From: Candidatus Moranbacteria bacterium CG_4_9_14_3_um_filter_45_14
Lineage (GTDB): Bacteria; Patescibacteriota; Minisyncoccia; Moranbacterales; UBA1568
Reading direction: 5' to 3'
Length of the DNA stretch: 6,290 bases
Assembly: GCA_002790675.1 (NCBI GenBank)
Contig: PFVP01000061.1
Location: forward strand, 1 to 6,290
The notes under the pieces were generated by a model. The model made no database searches. It worked only from the letters and a program-made list of their open reading frames with translations, and was not told where the DNA came from. The first letter of the stretch is position 1. Every line of letters begins with the position of its first letter. Made by a program: the position numbers and the translations under genes. This document shows, in pieces, positions 1 through 5,318 of this stretch.

Positions 1-1309
1 GATTGCCGATTTCGCTGTGGATGGCATAGGCGAAATCGATCGGAGTGGCTTCTTCCGGCAGTTCGATGATGTCGCCTTTCGGCGTGAAGGCGAAAATATG
101 ATTCTTGAAGAATTCTATCTTGAGTCCTTCCGCGAATGCTTTGTCATCACGGCCGATTTCTTTCTGCCATTCTTTCAATTGTCTCACCCACACGAGTTCT
201 TTGGGCAGGGTAGTCGGATCGGTTCTCTTGCGGAAAAAAAGATTGCGCCAACTGGAGCGCGCTTTTTCCGCGTACATCCAGTGGGCAGCGATACCGTATT
301 CAGATTCGTCATGCATCTTTTGGGTACGGATCTGGATTTCAATGATACGGCCATCAGGACCGAAGATAGTCGTATGAAGTGATTGATAGCCATTCGGCTT
401 CGGGAGGGAGATGTAGTCCTTGATGCGTCCGACCATCGGTCGATATTCGCGGTGAATGATGCCGAGCGCCTCGTAGCAGTCGGCGATTTCGGGAACGATG
501 ATACGGATCGCGATGAGATCATAGATGCGGCTGATATCCATCTCGTGGCGCTTCAGTTTTTGGTAGAGACGGTAGAGATGTTTGGTACGGCCGCTGACAT
601 CGATCAAGCGGATTTTTTCTTTTTCCAACACGGTGCGAAAAAGCTCTACGGTGCGATTCATATACCCTTTGCCTTCGTGCAGGTAGGTTTCTTCGATTTT
701 TTTGGTTTCCGCGTAATGTTCGGGTTTGAGATATTTGAAGCAGAGGTCTTCCAGTTCACCTTGAATTTCGCCGATGCCCAATCGATTGGCGATAGGAGCA
801 TAGACTTCCATTGTTTCTTTGGCGATGCGATTTTGTTTTTCAGGCGGGAGATGACTGAGCGTACGCATATTATGTAACCGGTCAGCGAGCTTGATGATCA
901 CGACACGGATGTCCTGCGCCATAGCAAGGAACATTTTTCGCAGATTTTCGAGATAATATTCTTCCCTGGTACCACGCAATTTTATCTTTCCGAGTTTGGT
1001 GATGCCGTCGATGAGGTAGGCGATTTCTGTCCCGAATTTCTTCTCTATTTCTGTGAGTGTTATTTCGGTATCTTCCGGCACATCGTGGAGGATGGATGCC
1101 ATGATCGTTTTCGTATCCATACCGATTTCAGCGAGAGTTTTCGCCACGTGCAGACAGTGCACGATGTAGTCTGCTCCTGACTTTCGTTTTTGTCCGCGAT
1201 GGGCATTTTCTGCGAAATGGTACGCCTCTAAAATGAGCTTCTGATCATCGTTCGAAAAAGGATGAACAGCTGTTTTCAAAACATCATTGATGGTGATCGG
1301 GGAGGGCAT
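1..1309 (-). CDS. rel: Bifunctional (p)ppGpp synthetase/hydrolase, RelA/SpoT family (partial, C-terminus beyond left edge)
   Basis: The product is a cytoplasmic stringent-response enzyme that makes (p)ppGpp from GTP/GDP and ATP and also breaks it down. I translated the minus strand from ATG at 1309 and found 436 open codons up to the left edge. The HD hydrolase domain spans about residues 25-170, with H51, H75-D76, E79-D80 and the LADRLHN motif (141-147). The synthetase domain spans about 235-350, with GRTKHLY (240-246), RIKD (295-298), NGYQSLHT (306-313), EIQIRT (324-329) and GIAAHW (339-344). The TGS domain begins near residue 398 and is cut in DFAYAIHSEIG. The RxKD motif is the form seen in bifunctional Rel/SpoT enzymes; RelA-only synthetases carry ExDD, so both activities are expected. 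One oddity is Arg247, where the family usually has Ser in the KHxYSI ATP-binding loop. The start matches the usual short Rel N-terminus; no Shine-Dalgarno site precedes it. The gene diverges from the zinc operon. Family assignment is very secure. Confidence 0.96.
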   Translation of the reverse strand, partial: MPSPITINDVLKTAVHPFSNDDQKLILEAYHFAENAHRGQKRKSGADYIVHCLHVAKTLAEIGMDTKTIMASILHDVPEDTEITLTEIEKKFGTEIAYLIDGITKLGKIKLRGTREEYYLENLRKMFLAMAQDIRVVIIKLADRLHNMRTLSHLPPEKQNRIAKETMEVYAPIANRLGIGEIQGELEDLCFKYLKPEHYAETKKIEETYLHEGKGYMNRTVELFRTVLEKEKIRLIDVSGRTKHLYRLYQKLKRHEMDISRIYDLIAIRIIVPEIADCYEALGIIHREYRPMVGRIKDYISLPKPNGYQSLHTTIFGPDGRIIEIQIRTQKMHDESEYGIAAHWMYAEKARSSWRNLFFRKRTDPTTLPKELVWVRQLKEWQKEIGRDDKAFAEGLKIEFFKNHIFAFTPKGDIIELPEEATPIDFAYAIHSEIGN

Positions 1310-1326
1310 AGTTGATAAAACATAAG

Positions 1327-1371
1327 AATAAATCCGTACATACAGTATAGGTCAAACAAGAAGAAGAGCAA
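1327..1371 (-). promoter_or_regulatory. Candidate promoter(s) for rel
   Basis: Two overlapping options are visible on the minus strand. One has -10 TATACT (1344-1349) with a poor -35 TTGCTC 16 bases upstream. The other has -35 TTGACC (1350-1355), a 17-base spacer and -10 TTTATT (1327-1332). They would start transcripts about 28 or about 11 bases before the rel ATG. Neither is a full consensus, so only the general location is supported. Confidence 0.4.
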
Positions 1372-1415
1372 CCCCGCCGAACATCCGATGCTACGTGAAG
1401 CGTTCTCGGTAGTTT

Positions 1416-1432
1416 TTTCAAGCGTATTGAAA
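1416..1432. promoter_or_regulatory. Short inverted repeat in the divergent intergenic region
   Basis: TTTCAA (1416-1421) and TTGAAA (1427-1432) form a perfect 6-bp inverted repeat around a 5-base centre. It lies between the rel promoter area and the -35 of the zinc operon, where a regulator of either gene could bind. The arms are short and AT-rich, so chance is a real possibility. Confidence 0.2.
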
Positions 1433-1451
1433 GAGAGACCCTCCCCTCTCC

Positions 1452-1481
1452 TTGACAAATGCAACTGAGTTGCGTTATTAT
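1452..1481 (+). promoter_or_regulatory. Promoter of the zur-znuACB operon
   Basis: A perfect -35 TTGACA (1452-1457) is followed by an 18-base spacer and a -10 TATTAT (1476-1481, five of six consensus bases). Transcription would be expected to begin about 7 bases after the -10, at or next to 1488, which is the first base of the regulator's ATG. The spacer is occupied by an inverted repeat, listed separately. Confidence 0.75.
1458..1476. promoter_or_regulatory. Probable Fur-family (Zur) operator overlapping the operon promoter
   Basis: The 19-base element is a dyad centred on G1467. Eight of nine base pairs are symmetric, the only mismatch being 1460/1474, and the core GCAACT-G-AGTTGC is perfect. 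Odd-centred dyads of about this size (7-1-7 layout) are typical of Fur-family operators. It fills the spacer between -35 and -10, so a bound dimer would block RNA polymerase. The adjacent gene encodes a Fur-family protein, which makes autorepression the simplest reading. I do not match the arm sequence to a specific published consensus. Confidence 0.65.
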
Positions 1482-1487
1482 AAAAAT

Positions 1488-1919
1488 ATGGAATACAGAG
1501 AAGAAATACTCACTCTTTTGAAAGCTCATCACCTACGTCTTACAAAAATACGCAGATCTTTGGTAGATGTCTTGTTCCAGAATGAGGCTCCCCTCTCTGT
1601 ACAAGATATACTGTGTAAATTGCGGAAAATACAGTTAACGGTGAATAAAACGACCGTATATCGGGCATTGGAACAGTTACAGAATATAGGTATCATCGGC
1701 GTTGTTCGACTCGGAGATCGGAAACAGTATTATGAATTGGCTTTCCGTGAGCATCATCATCACCTCATTTGTCTGCAATGTGAACGGGTGGAGGATGTCG
1801 ATATGAACGAGGATAGGTTATTCGCAGAAGAAAAGAAGGTGAGTGATGAGAGAGGATTCACTATTCTGAGACATTCTCTCGAATTTTTCGGTCTTTGCAG
1901 GAGGTGTCAGAGTATATAA
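1488..1919 (+). CDS. Fur-family metalloregulator, probably zinc uptake regulator (Zur)
   Basis: This 143-residue cytoplasmic repressor would bind DNA when loaded with metal. The N-terminal winged helix covers about residues 1-80, with recognition helix NKTTVYRALEQL (53-64). The dimerisation domain carries HHHHLICLQC (89-98), and two CxxC pairs (C95/C98 and C137/C140) should form the structural zinc site. The His cluster, D105 and H129 are likely sensory ligands. I chose ATG at 1488. An in-frame TTG at 1452 exists, but it is the -35 box itself and would add 12 residues outside the family domain. No ribosome binding site precedes 1488, and the promoter predicts a leaderless mRNA. Because the next three genes form a Znu-type importer 20 bases downstream, Zur is the best guess. 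Fur, PerR or Mur specificity cannot be ruled out from motifs alone. Confidence 0.93.
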   Translation: MEYREEILTLLKAHHLRLTKIRRSLVDVLFQNEAPLSVQDILCKLRKIQLTVNKTTVYRALEQLQNIGIIGVVRLGDRKQYYELAFREHHHHLICLQCERVEDVDMNEDRLFAEEKKVSDERGFTILRHSLEFFGLCRRCQSI

Positions 1920-1930
1920 TCAACTAAAGA

Positions 1931-1937
1931 AGAAGGG
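1931..1937 (+). promoter_or_regulatory. Ribosome binding site of znuA
   Basis: AGAAGGG sits 2 bases before the znuA ATG at 1940. The GAAGG core is a moderate Shine-Dalgarno match, though closer to the start than ideal. It is the clearest such site in the window; the other genes show little or none. Confidence 0.45.
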
Positions 1938-1939
1938 AT

Positions 1940-2875
1940 ATGAAGAAAAATTTATTTTTTGGAGGAATCGTGTGCATCATTATACTCGTTGTTATTGGTG
2001 TTCGTTTGTCTGAGAGGCAGTCGCAAGTGAGCCAAAAGAGTGTCGCTACGGAGCAGATTTCTGTCGTAACAAGTTTCTACCCACTTTTCTTTTTCGCTAA
2101 AGAAATTGCACAGGAGATGGCTCTAGTGTACAATATCACTCCATCCGGATCCGAACCGCACGAGTATGAACCGACACCGCAAGACAGGGCCAGTATTGAG
2201 AAGAGCGATCTCCTTATTTTGAATGGTGACGGATTGGAAGCCTGGGGAGACAGCATCACAAGAAATATCGACCCGAACCGTATGAGTATCATCGTTGCAG
2301 GAGAGGGTTTGGCGACAGGAACTTTCGTAGAAGAAGGGAAGACGATAGTAGATCCTCACGTGTGGCTCAGTCCGGTGCTGGCCGAGCAGATGGTGGACAA
2401 GATCACGCAGGGTTTCGTACAAGCAGATCCATCGAACGAAATCGTATACCGATCCAACGCAGAAGTGCTCAAATCGAAACTGGTCGATCTGGACAATATG
2501 TATATGCAAAGCCTTTCAACCTGTAAAGAAAAAAATATCGTTACTTCGCATTCGGCTTTCGGATATTTGGCACAGGCTTATGGGTTGACACAGGTTCCTA
2601 TCGCCGGTTTGTCGCCTGATGCCGAACCATCAGCCAAAGAGATCGGGGATATCGTGACTTTTGCAAAAGAGAACGATGTGAAGTATATTTTCTTTGAGAG
2701 TCTCATTAGCCCGAAATTGGCACAGACTATCGCGAAAGAAGTGGGAGCACAGACATTGGTATTGAATCCTATCGAAGGATTGACAGACGAAGAAGTTGTC
2801 TCTGGAGAAAATTATTTTTCAGTAATGCAGAATAATCTTATAAATCTGAAAACAGCACTGCGATGCAACGAGTAG
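1940..2875 (+). CDS. znuA: Zinc ABC transporter substrate-binding protein (ZnuA-like)
   Basis: This 311-residue extracytoplasmic protein (cluster 9 solute-binding family) captures Zn(II) and hands it to the permease. A basic start and hydrophobic stretch (residues 5-22) form a signal peptide or membrane anchor. C12 lies inside this stretch without a lipobox, so it does not look like a lipoprotein. The mature domain begins near residue 38 with ISVVTSFYPL. Metal ligands appear as H74 (GSEPHEYEPT), H140 (DPHVWLSP) and H204 (TSHSAFGYL). A His at the third position is typical of zinc binders, whereas manganese binders have Glu there. The fourth position, often Asp in an LDP motif, is N276 in VLNPIEGL. 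The His-rich loop of proteobacterial ZnuA is absent; the equivalent segment is a short acidic linker (130-135). The gene sits 20 bases after the regulator and 45 before the ATPase. Manganese transport is the main alternative. Confidence 0.93.
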   Translation: MKKNLFFGGIVCIIILVVIGVRLSERQSQVSQKSVATEQISVVTSFYPLFFFAKEIAQEMALVYNITPSGSEPHEYEPTPQDRASIEKSDLLILNGDGLEAWGDSITRNIDPNRMSIIVAGEGLATGTFVEEGKTIVDPHVWLSPVLAEQMVDKITQGFVQADPSNEIVYRSNAEVLKSKLVDLDNMYMQSLSTCKEKNIVTSHSAFGYLAQAYGLTQVPIAGLSPDAEPSAKEIGDIVTFAKENDVKYIFFESLISPKLAQTIAKEVGAQTLVLNPIEGLTDEEVVSGENYFSVMQNNLINLKTALRCNE

Positions 2876-2904
2876 ACCCCCACACCAACTGAAAAGGCTA
2901 ACTT

Positions 2905-2910
2905 TATAAT
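2905..2910 (+). promoter_or_regulatory. Possible internal -10 element before znuC
   Basis: A perfect TATAAT lies 10 bases before the znuC ATG, in the 45-base gap after znuA. No -35 is seen at normal spacing (2881-2887 is CACACCA) and there is no TGn extension. It could give a weak internal transcript with an almost absent leader, or be chance. Confidence 0.2.
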
Positions 2911-2920
2911 TCGAAGAGAA

Positions 2921-3706
2921 ATGGAAACAGAAAATGGTACAACATTAAAAACCCCTGCCAGAGCAATTGGTGTGAGGGTAGACCATAGTAAAAATATTAT
3001 TGAAGTACAAGACGTCTTTTTCTCTTATGACGGGAAAACAAACGTTTTAAAGAACATCACTTTTACCGTTCATCCCGGGGATTATGTCGGTCTTATCGGT
3101 CCGAATGGAGCTGGAAAAACCACTTTGCTCAAGAGTATGCTCGGTTTGCTTTCGCCGACCAGAGGAGAGATCCGATTATTCGGACAAAAAATCAGTGAGT
3201 TCAAGGATTGGTACAAGGTTGGATATGTACCGCAGAAAGCGACGTATTTTGATGCGGGTTTCCCTGCGACTGTTGAAGAAGTGGTATTGATGGGGAGATA
3301 TGCCAAAAGAGGTCTCTTCGCTCGAACCACGGTGGAAGACAGAAAATTAGTGAAAGAATCACTGAAGCAGGTCGATATGTGGGAATACAAGAAACGGCTC
3401 ATCGGGGATCTGTCAGGAGGCCAGCAGCAACGTGTCTTCATCGCTCGTGCCATTGTTAGCCAGCCCGAAGTCATCTTTCTGGATGAACCGACAGCCGGTA
3501 TCGATAGACAGGCTCAGAATGATTTTTATGTATTGCTTCGGAAACTCAATCGGGAGCTTGGTTTGACACTCGTGCTCATATCGCACGATATTGAGAGAGT
3601 GACGAATGAAGTGATGCATATCGCTTGGATCGATAGGACGCTCGAGAGCTATTCTTCACCGGAAGAATATTTGAGGATGCGAAAGAAAGAACAGATCGTA
3701 ATATGA
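2921..3706 (+). CDS. znuC: Zinc ABC transporter ATP-binding protein (ZnuC-like)
   Basis: The product is a 261-residue cytoplasmic ATPase that powers metal import by binding the membrane permease. All nucleotide-binding motifs are intact: Walker A GPNGAGKT (60-67), Q-loop Q105, signature LSGGQQQR (164-171), Walker B VIFLDEP (184-190) and H-loop H222. The ABC core begins near IIEVQDVFFSY (26-36), so about 25 residues at the N-terminus precede the usual start. This leader is polar and resembles nothing I recognise. ATG at 2921 has only a weak purine-rich stretch (GAAGAGAA) upstream, so a shorter form is possible. The sequence resembles the Znu/Mnt (cluster 9) group, consistent with its neighbours. 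The gene ends in TGA embedded in ATGA, overlapping a mini-ORF that leads to znuB. Confidence 0.94.
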   Translation: METENGTTLKTPARAIGVRVDHSKNIIEVQDVFFSYDGKTNVLKNITFTVHPGDYVGLIGPNGAGKTTLLKSMLGLLSPTRGEIRLFGQKISEFKDWYKVGYVPQKATYFDAGFPATVEEVVLMGRYAKRGLFARTTVEDRKLVKESLKQVDMWEYKKRLIGDLSGGQQQRVFIARAIVSQPEVIFLDEPTAGIDRQAQNDFYVLLRKLNRELGLTLVLISHDIERVTNEVMHIAWIDRTLESYSSPEEYLRMRKKEQIVI

Positions 3707-3723
3707 TCACTCCATCTTTATGA
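3703..3723 (+). other. Six-codon mini-ORF bridging znuC and znuB
   Basis: ATG at 3703 overlaps the znuC stop as ATGA. It reads six codons (MITPSL) and ends at TGA 3721-3723, which overlaps the znuB ATG at 3720 as a second ATGA. No Shine-Dalgarno sequence precedes znuB. Such overlaps commonly permit termination-reinitiation, so this element could pass ribosomes from znuC to znuB. That role is inferred; the double overlap itself is directly visible. Confidence 0.4.
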
Positions 3724-4529
3724 TTCCGGATATTTTCCAATATAGTTTCATCATACGCGGGATGGAGGCCGGTATGATTGTTGCGTTCATCGCACCGCTC
3801 ATCGGCATCTTCCTCGTGCTTCGGAGGTATTCGCTTATTGCGGATACCCTCTCTCATGTGTCGCTTGCGGGTATTGCCATCGGCCTTTTCCTTGGTATCA
3901 ATCCTGTTCTGACGGCGCTTGCGACGACGGTGTTGGCCTCGCTCGGCATTGAACGGCTCCGAGATTCGAAAAAGATTTATGGTGAATCAGCATTGGCACT
4001 TTTCCTTTCAGGAAGTTTGGCGCTTGCCATCGTGCTTCTCAGCCTGGCACACGGTTTCAACACCAATCTCTTTAATTATCTCTTCGGAAGTATCATCACT
4101 GTTACGGAACAGGATGTGTATGTCATCGCTTTCTTAGCGGTCATTGTCGTGACGCTTCTTCTGGCATTCTATAAAGAACTTGTCTATGTGACATTCGACG
4201 AGGAGGCAGCTCAAGTGAGCGGTATCCGAACACGCCTCGTCAACATCATCCTGATCGTTCTTGCGGCACTGACTGTTTCTTTGGCTATTCCTATCGTCGG
4301 AGTACTGCTTATCGCGGCGCTCATTGTCATCCCCGTGGTGACAGCACTTCAACTGAGGAAGAGTTTCATACAGACCGTCGTCTCTGCCGAAATAATTTCA
4401 TTCTTTTCTGTCCTTTCTGGTATCATCGTTTCTTTTTACCTCAACCTCTCGACCGGCGGTACGATCGTCCTTATTATGCTTGCGATTTTTGTTCTGGTGT
4501 TGATGGTGAAATCCCGGTGGTTCACATAA
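3720..4529 (+). CDS. znuB: Zinc ABC transporter permease (ZnuB-like)
   Basis: This 269-residue integral membrane protein of the ABC-3 family forms the channel through which Zn(II) enters. About eight hydrophobic segments are visible (roughly 17-34, 47-75 possibly two, 89-110, 131-150, 172-191, 193-210, 221-240 and 246-264). The family hallmark LVLRRYSLIADTLSHVSLAG lies at 32-51. The cytoplasmic FDEEAAQVSGI (159-169) is the likely contact with the ATPase. Length and N-terminus are normal for the family, which supports ATG at 3720 even though no ribosome binding site precedes it. The start lies 14 bases after the znuC stop and is linked to it by the mini-ORF. No terminator separates it from the pilin gene, so some read-through is possible. 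Confidence 0.94.
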   Translation: MIPDIFQYSFIIRGMEAGMIVAFIAPLIGIFLVLRRYSLIADTLSHVSLAGIAIGLFLGINPVLTALATTVLASLGIERLRDSKKIYGESALALFLSGSLALAIVLLSLAHGFNTNLFNYLFGSIITVTEQDVYVIAFLAVIVVTLLLAFYKELVYVTFDEEAAQVSGIRTRLVNIILIVLAALTVSLAIPIVGVLLIAALIVIPVVTALQLRKSFIQTVVSAEIISFFSVLSGIIVSFYLNLSTGGTIVLIMLAIFVLVLMVKSRWFT

Positions 4530-4535
4530 AAAATG

Positions 4536-4544
4536 TGGTATACT
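4536..4544 (+). promoter_or_regulatory. Extended -10 promoter for the pilin-like gene
   Basis: TGGTATACT is a TGn extension joined to a -10 with five of six consensus bases. It begins 7 bases after the znuB stop. No good -35 is present at normal spacing, which extended -10 promoters can tolerate. Transcription would start about 4551, giving a leader of roughly 24 bases before the pilin ATG. Confidence 0.55.
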
Positions 4545-4551
4545 GGAAACA

Positions 4552-4578
4552 ATGATTATTTATACAGATAGACTATGA
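4552..4578 (+). other. Eight-codon leader mini-ORF overlapping the pilin start
   Basis: ATG at 4552 lies at the predicted transcription start. It reads MIIYTDRL and ends at TGA 4576-4578, overlapping the pilin ATG (4575-4577) as ATGA. The pilin gene has no Shine-Dalgarno site, so a leaderless mini-ORF that delivers ribosomes to its start is conceivable. Chance remains possible for so short a frame. Confidence 0.3.
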
Positions 4579-5057
4579 ATCTCAAAGGATCATCGCTTGT
4601 TTTTTCTCTCATCGTTCTCTCTTTCCTCTTGATTGGCGCTCTTTCTGTGGCGGTCGTTTCTGTGACAACACGGCGATCAACTCTTTCGTCGAGGAATTCC
4701 AATATCTCTTTCCAGGTGGCCGATAGTGCTGCGGAAGTCGTGTTGCAACAGATATATAAGACCAATGATGATGGCATAACAGTTCTCACTCCGAATGGTT
4801 CGATTGCCGATCTCAGTGAATTGTCCAGTAATCTGAGCGGTGCTTCCTGTAGCTCGAGTCAGATTGACGGAACGGTCAATGAAGGCAGTTATACAGCGGC
4901 TTTCTATGAAAATACAGGGACCGATGTTGATCCGATATTCAATTCGATTTCTTGTGACGACGCTGAGTGGCGCAATAAAGTCGTAAAAATACGGTTTCTC
5001 GGTATGTATCGGGATATAACGCGCGCCATCGAGGTGGGGATAAAACCCAAGCCATAA
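4575..5057 (+). CDS. PilX-like type IV pilin/pseudopilin family protein
   Basis: This is a 160-residue protein of the type IV pilus or pseudopilus kind, probably membrane-inserted and then assembled in or near a pilus. The N-terminus is short and basic (MNLKG), followed by a hydrophobic helix (about 8-30); prepilin peptidase would cut after G5. The helix continues into NSNISFQVADSAAEVVLQQI (41-60), matching the AxxAAExxL pattern common in PilX-like minor pilins. The usual Glu at mature position 5 is Phe (F10), as in some PilX-type proteins. The rest is a small Ser/Thr/Asp-rich domain with two cysteines (C92, C127) that could form a disulfide. No other pilus genes are in the window. It has its own promoter and a strong terminator, so it may be a single-gene unit. 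The structural class is fairly clear from the N-terminus, but the exact role is unknown. Confidence 0.7.
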   Translation: MNLKGSSLVFSLIVLSFLLIGALSVAVVSVTTRRSTLSSRNSNISFQVADSAAEVVLQQIYKTNDDGITVLTPNGSIADLSELSSNLSGASCSSSQIDGTVNEGSYTAAFYENTGTDVDPIFNSISCDDAEWRNKVVKIRFLGMYRDITRAIEVGIKPKP

Positions 5058-5092
5058 TCTGCCTTAGCGTTGAATACTGAAAAGTACAAAAG

Positions 5093-5127
5093 AAAAAACA
5101 GCGGTCTCTCCGCTGTTTTTCTTTTTT
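5093..5127 (+). terminator. Rho-independent terminator, possibly bidirectional
   Basis: ACAGCGG-type arms form a hairpin: CAGCGG (5099-5104), loop TCTCT, CCGCTG (5110-5115). A-run 5093-5098 and T-run 5116-5127 (one C) flank it, extending the stem and supplying the U-tract. The A-run on the other side means it could also stop transcripts arriving from topA. It lies 36 bases after the pilin stop. Confidence 0.9.
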
Positions 5128-5318
5128 ACTGTCTGCTGTTCGTAACGTGTATGGGTTATGATCGGAGAGAATTCGGAAGTTTTTCCTCATTTTTTACCTT
5201 ATCCGGCCGATGGTCGGGACATTCCTTCTTTGAATATCTTTCCGGTATTGTTCTTGTCTCTTCCCCGCCCGAATCGCTCCGAGAGCGTAGCGAATCGGTG
5301 CGGGTGGGCATCATACAT
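5128..5318. other. Non-coding gap between convergent pilin and topA genes
   Basis: No gene is supported here. The stretch would form the 3' untranslated end of topA mRNA if the only terminator is the one at 5093-5127. Its only notable element is the GC-rich palindrome at 5264-5304. Confidence 0.6.
5264..5304. repeat. GC-rich imperfect palindrome, REP-like hairpin
   Basis: The arms 5264-5278 and 5289-5304 pair over 14 bp with one mismatch (5273/5294) and one bulged base (5299) around a 10-base loop. The inner CGCTC-CGA-GAGCG (5275-5287) gives an alternative perfect 5-bp hairpin. No T-run follows on either strand, so it is not a standard terminator. It lies 15 bases after the topA stop. It may be a REP-type extragenic repeat or an mRNA 3'-end stabiliser; only one copy is in the window, so repetition is not shown. 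Confidence 0.5.

Noticed and set aside
17..877. Plus-strand open frames of 121 and 164 codons (17-382 and 383-877)
   Set aside because: They are antisense to the rel gene, whose minus-strand translation carries clear HD and synthetase motifs; the plus-strand proteins match no recognisable family.
1276..1464. Minus-strand 62-codon frame with a hydrophobic segment upstream of rel
   Set aside because: It starts inside the zinc operon promoter, contains the likely rel promoter and overlaps the rel start in another frame; there is no ribosome binding site or family resemblance.
1452..1487. TTG at 1452 as the start of the Fur-family regulator
   Set aside because: These bases are the perfect -35 box, and the 12 extra residues would be translated from promoter and operator DNA.
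2123..2509. Minus-strand 128-codon frame inside znuA
   Set aside because: It is antisense to a well-supported znuA with intact motifs; there is no promoter or family match.
2863..2892. Nine-codon frame overlapping the end of znuA
   Set aside because: It stops 28 bases before znuC without overlapping its start, so it lacks the ATGA linkage seen at the other two junctions.
3082..3474. Minus-strand 130-codon frame inside znuC
   Set aside because: It is antisense to the ATPase motifs and is a shadow of real coding sequence.
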